The notes under the pieces are model-generated. The model was not told the DNA's origin. It searched no databases and saw nothing but the letters and a program-made list of their open reading frames with translations. Below, in pieces: positions 12,423 through 15,282 of a stretch of DNA of 15,282 nt (position 1 is its first letter; each line of letters begins with the position of its first letter). The stretch spans positions 1 to 15,282 of the forward strand of contig JBFJJW010000058.1 in NCBI GenBank assembly GCA_041612095.1, given 5' to 3'. This DNA comes from Solimonas sp041612095 (GTDB lineage: Bacteria; Pseudomonadota; Gammaproteobacteria; Nevskiales; Nevskiaceae). The position numbers and the translations under genes were made by a program.

Positions 12423-13931
12423 GTGGAACGGCGGGAATTCTTGCAGCACTGCGGCTTGCTGTCGGTTGCGGGCTATCTGACGGCCTGCGGCAGCAGCGAT
12501 CCGTTGGCCGTTGGCGAAGATCCGCTGGGCGGCCTCGATCCGCAGGCTGCGGCCGCGCCGCTGCCGCCACCGGATCCGCTGGTGCATCTGCTCAAGCGCA
12601 GCCGCTTCGGCACCACCGCCGCCGACCTCGCGGCAGCCCGCGCACTGGGCATCAATGGCTATCTGGATCAGCAGCTCAGTCCGCAGATGCTGCCGGATCT
12701 GGTCGAGCTGCAGGCCGCTGCGCGTTTTCCGATCACCGAATTGCCGCTGACCGCCGCCTACTATGCGGACGCCTTCGAACTCAGCCAGATCACGCGACAG
12801 CTAGCCGAGAAAACAATATTTCTCGGCACCTACAGCGACCGCCAGCTGTTTGAGGTCATGGTCGGGTTCTGGACCGACCACTTCAACATCGACAACGTTA
12901 CCGGCACGCTGCCACGGACCAAGCCCGATTTCGACCGTAACGTCATACGTGCCAACGCCTTCTCCAGTTTCCGCTCGCTGCTGCAGGCCAGCGCGAAGAG
13001 CCCGGCGATGCTCGAGTACCTGGACGGCAGGAGCAATGTGGCCGATGGCCCCAACGAGAACTACGCACGCGAGTTGATGGAGCTGCACACGCTGGGGGTG
13101 GACGGCGGCTACAGCGAAGCAGACGTCAAGGAAGTCGCGCGCTGCTTTACCGGCTGGGGCATCAACGGCACCACCCGGATGTTCGAATTTCACCCTCAAC
13201 GGCACGATGCCGGCGAGAAGCGCGTGCTCGGCACCGTGATTCCGGCGGGTGGCGGCGTCGAGGACGGCGAAGCGGTACTGGACCTGCTGGCCAGCCACCC
13301 GTCTGCGGCGCGCTTTATCGCGACCAAGCTGGTGCGCCACTTTGTGGCTGATCAGGCGCCGGCGGCGATGGTGGAGGCCGTGAGCGCGGCGTTCGGTGCC
13401 AGCGACGGCGATATCCCGACGCTGTTGCGCGCCTTGTTCCTGCATCCGGATTTTGCGAACTACGCCGACTACAAGCTGAAGCGACCGTTCAACTACGTCT
13501 GCGGTGCGCTGCGCGCCTATGACAACGACGCCAGTCACTATCCGGGCACCGAACTGCTGTCGCTGCTATCGCGACTGGGACAGGTGCCGCACCGCTGGTT
13601 TGCACCCGATGGCTACCCGGATGTGGCGAGTTACTGGCTCAGTGCCTCGGGGCTGCTGGAACGCTGGAATTTTGCTGCGGAGCTGGTCGAGACGCGGGGC
13701 CTGCTGGGAGAGTCTCCGGCTTCGGCGCTGGTCGAGGCGGGCATGAGTGCGGAGCAACTGGTTGATGCGCTGGCCGCCAAGCTGGTCATGCGCGCGCTGC
13801 GCGTCAGTGATCGTGCGGCGCTGATTGCCATTGCCGGCAGCGACGGCCCGCTTGCGGGTGAGGCCTTGAACCTTGCCGCCGAACGGGTCGCAGGCCTGCT
13901 GCTGGCCTCACCCTATTTCAATCTCCGGTAA
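12423..13931 (+). CDS. DUF1800-domain protein, Tat-type lipoprotein
   Basis: The 502-residue protein starts at GTG 12423, behind GGGAGGG. The N terminus MERREFLQHCGLLSVAGYLTAC is a twin-arginine signal (R3-R4, REFL) with a lipobox LTAC, lipid anchor at C22, so export is folded and the mature protein is membrane-tethered. A low-complexity Asp/Pro/Ala stretch (about 25-50) follows. The DUF1800 core runs from LLKRSRFGTT (about 56) to the end, including FWTDHFNI, NENYARELMELHTLGV, the ARCFTGWGI segment, and KLVRHFVAD. DUF1800 proteins have no proven activity and are nearly always encoded beside DUF1501, as here (five bases apart). A regulated envelope or surface function is inferred from the sigma-54 promoter and Tat signal. 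Confidence 0.9.
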   Translation: MERREFLQHCGLLSVAGYLTACGSSDPLAVGEDPLGGLDPQAAAAPLPPPDPLVHLLKRSRFGTTAADLAAARALGINGYLDQQLSPQMLPDLVELQAAARFPITELPLTAAYYADAFELSQITRQLAEKTIFLGTYSDRQLFEVMVGFWTDHFNIDNVTGTLPRTKPDFDRNVIRANAFSSFRSLLQASAKSPAMLEYLDGRSNVADGPNENYARELMELHTLGVDGGYSEADVKEVARCFTGWGINGTTRMFEFHPQRHDAGEKRVLGTVIPAGGGVEDGEAVLDLLASHPSAARFIATKLVRHFVADQAPAAMVEAVSAAFGASDGDIPTLLRALFLHPDFANYADYKLKRPFNYVCGALRAYDNDASHYPGTELLSLLSRLGQVPHRWFAPDGYPDVASYWLSASGLLERWNFAAELVETRGLLGESPASALVEAGMSAEQLVDALAAKLVMRALRVSDRAALIAIAGSDGPLAGEALNLAAERVAGLLLASPYFNLR

Positions 13932-13936
13932 CGATC

Positions 13937-15052
13937 ATGGCCAGAACACCCACATTGATCGTGATTTTCCAACGCGGGGCGATGGACGGTCTCAATGTCG
14001 TCGTGCCCTATACCGATGGCAGCTACTACGATCTGCGGCCCCAGATCAGCATCGCGCCGCCGGGCAGCGCCGAAGGCGGCATTGATCTCGACGGTCGTTT
14101 CGCGCTGAATCCTGCGCTGGCCATGCTCAAGCCCCTGTACGACGCCGGCGAGCTGGCTGCAGTCCATGCCGTTGGCAACATGCTGGCGGACCGTTCTCAC
14201 TTCAGTGCGCAAGCGCGCATGGAGGTGGCCGGCAACACTGGCGGCGGCGCGGCGGGTGGCTGGCTGGGCCGGCACCTGGCGACGACTTCGCGCGCGGCCG
14301 AACGCCGCATTCGCGGCATCAGCATCGGCGCCGCGCTGGATCAGTCGCTGGCGGGCAGCGTCGACGTCGCGGCGATTGCCAGCAGTGCCGACTTTCAGCT
14401 GCGCTCACGCGATGCGCAGCTCTGGACACCCGCGCTGCAGCTGCTCAACGACGGCGTGGCGCCGAGCTACGTCTCGCAGTCCGAGCGCGTGTTTACGGTG
14501 CTGGACCTGTTCCAGCAGAAGCGGCCCGACGAGATCGCCGTGGCTGAAGATGCCCATTATCCGGCCACCAGCTATGGCGACGCGTTGAAGCAGGCAGCGC
14601 AGTACATCAAGGCGGACATCGGCGTCGAGGTGATCACCCTCAACATCTCCGGCTGGGACCACCATGCCAGCGAGAATGCGTTCCTGCCGCCGGTTCTTGA
14701 CCAGTTCGGCAAGGGACTCGTGGCTCTGCGTACTGATCTGGGCGCGCTGTTCCAGAACGTCACTGTGGTCAGCATGAGCGAGTTTGGCCGGCGTGCGCGG
14801 GAGAATGCAGCGGCGGGTACCGACCACGGCCGGGGCAGCGCCATGTTCGTCATGGGCGGCGGTGTCCGCGGCGGCCGCGTGATTGCCGACTGGCCCGGCC
14901 TCAGTCCCTCCGCGCTGGACGACGGTGATCTGCGCATCAGCATCGACTACCGCGATGTGCTGGCAGAGATTCTCGCGCATGGTTCCGCTGGCGCGCAGTT
15001 GGCCGAGGTGTTTCCGGGGTTTACGCCAGGCAGAACCGTCGGACTCTACTGA
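13937..15052 (+). CDS. DUF1501-domain protein without its own export signal
   Basis: 371 residues from ATG 13937, five bases after the DUF1800 stop. The start is forced: the protein enters its domain at once (PTLIVIFQRGAMDGLNVVVP), and no in-frame leader fits before it. DUF1501 features: RGAMDGLN (13-20), NMLADRSHFSAQARME (81-96), GWDHHASE (239-246), SMSEFGRRAREN (279-290), GTDHGRGSAMFVMGGGVRGG (294-313) and YRDVLAEIL near the end. The family is related to alkaline phosphatase/sulfatase folds, and the Asp/His residues (D241, H242, D296, H297) could bind metal, but the reaction is unknown. Most relatives carry a Tat signal. Its absence suggests export together with the Tat-lipoprotein partner or a cytoplasmic role. 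Confidence 0.9.
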   Translation: MARTPTLIVIFQRGAMDGLNVVVPYTDGSYYDLRPQISIAPPGSAEGGIDLDGRFALNPALAMLKPLYDAGELAAVHAVGNMLADRSHFSAQARMEVAGNTGGGAAGGWLGRHLATTSRAAERRIRGISIGAALDQSLAGSVDVAAIASSADFQLRSRDAQLWTPALQLLNDGVAPSYVSQSERVFTVLDLFQQKRPDEIAVAEDAHYPATSYGDALKQAAQYIKADIGVEVITLNISGWDHHASENAFLPPVLDQFGKGLVALRTDLGALFQNVTVVSMSEFGRRARENAAAGTDHGRGSAMFVMGGGVRGGRVIADWPGLSPSALDDGDLRISIDYRDVLAEILAHGSAGAQLAEVFPGFTPGRTVGLY

Positions 15053-15093
15053 ACCCCGGCGGATTCGCCCGACGGTGAGGCATGACCTCGGCG

Positions 15094-15282
15094 TTAGCGG
15101 GGCTGCACTTCCAGTGTGGTCAGCGTCTGGTGGCCGCGGTGCAGTTCGAGGTCGAAACGACCGGCATGATGTGCGTCCAGCACCAGCGCTGCGGGCTCAC
15201 CCGCAGCCAGCTTGATCTGCAGATCATAGCCGTGCAGGTGGAGCTCGTCGTCGCGATCGGAGGTCACACGCAGCGACAGCGG
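15094..15282 (-). CDS. C-terminal part of a cupredoxin-like hypothetical protein (partial)
   Basis: The frame is open from the window edge to TAA at 15096-15094, giving 62 residues; the start lies beyond 15282. The sequence has VTSDRDDELHLHGYDLQIKL, then AGEPAALVLDAHHAGRFDLE and HQTLTTLEVQPR. This beta-rich pattern, with an HLHGYD turn and a late AGRFDLELH strand, resembles single-domain cupredoxin-fold proteins, usually exported. Whether it binds copper cannot be judged from this part: HxH and later His are present, but no Cys or Met ligand is seen. It is convergent with the DUF1501 gene (41-base gap, no clear terminator). Confidence 0.65.
   Translation of the reverse strand, partial: PLSLRVTSDRDDELHLHGYDLQIKLAAGEPAALVLDAHHAGRFDLELHRGHQTLTTLEVQPR

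Noticed and set aside
15053..15093. Bidirectional terminator between the DUF1501 gene and the cupredoxin-like gene
   Set aside because: Only a four-base stem (GAGG/CCTC) and no T-run are visible in the gap.

Overview
The window is GC-rich (about 60-65% by eye), densely coded, and reads like the chromosome of a hydrocarbon- or steroid-degrading gammaproteobacterium. The combination of a rubredoxin-fused AlkB, a free rubredoxin, a DUF1800/DUF1501 pair and a DUF1214/sulfotransferase/SDR/EthD block recalls Nevskiales/Solimonadaceae relatives. That placement is inference from gene content, not a database result. I see no tRNA, rRNA, CRISPR array, insertion sequence or phage gene, and no broken gene in the interior.

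Left part (1-5142). The last codons of an unknown gene are followed by a GTG-started flavin reductase with a fused C-terminal MarR-like domain. Convergent to it, on the minus strand, runs DUF1214 protein -> sulfotransferase (overlapping by ATGA) -> 98-base gap -> SDR oxidoreductase -> EthD-domain protein. This looks like an uncharacterised catabolic or modification block for a hydrophobic or aromatic substrate. Its lead gene has a perfect 10-base inverted repeat that would bury its Shine-Dalgarno sequence in a hairpin.

Middle (5143-8838). A minus-strand two-component operon encodes a membrane sensor histidine kinase followed by a protein made of two receiver domains with no output domain. Divergent from it is a SnoaL/NTF2-like protein. 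The region between them carries an 18-of-21 match to a motif upstream of the DUF1214 gene, suggesting one regulator for both loci.

Alkane part (8839-11555). On the minus strand, alkane 1-monooxygenase (AlkB) with a C-terminal rubredoxin domain overlaps by GTGA a 56-residue stand-alone rubredoxin. An AraC-family regulator is divergent. The shared intergenic region holds an 11-base direct repeat, 41 bases apart, and a 16-base palindrome. The fused rubredoxin looks AlkG1-like and the free one AlkG2-like.

Right part (11556-15282). A YqhA/UPF0114 membrane protein is followed by a strong sigma-54 promoter match, then a DUF1800 Tat-lipoprotein and a DUF1501 protein with no export signal of its own. 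The window ends inside a convergent minus-strand gene that looks like a small cupredoxin-fold protein.
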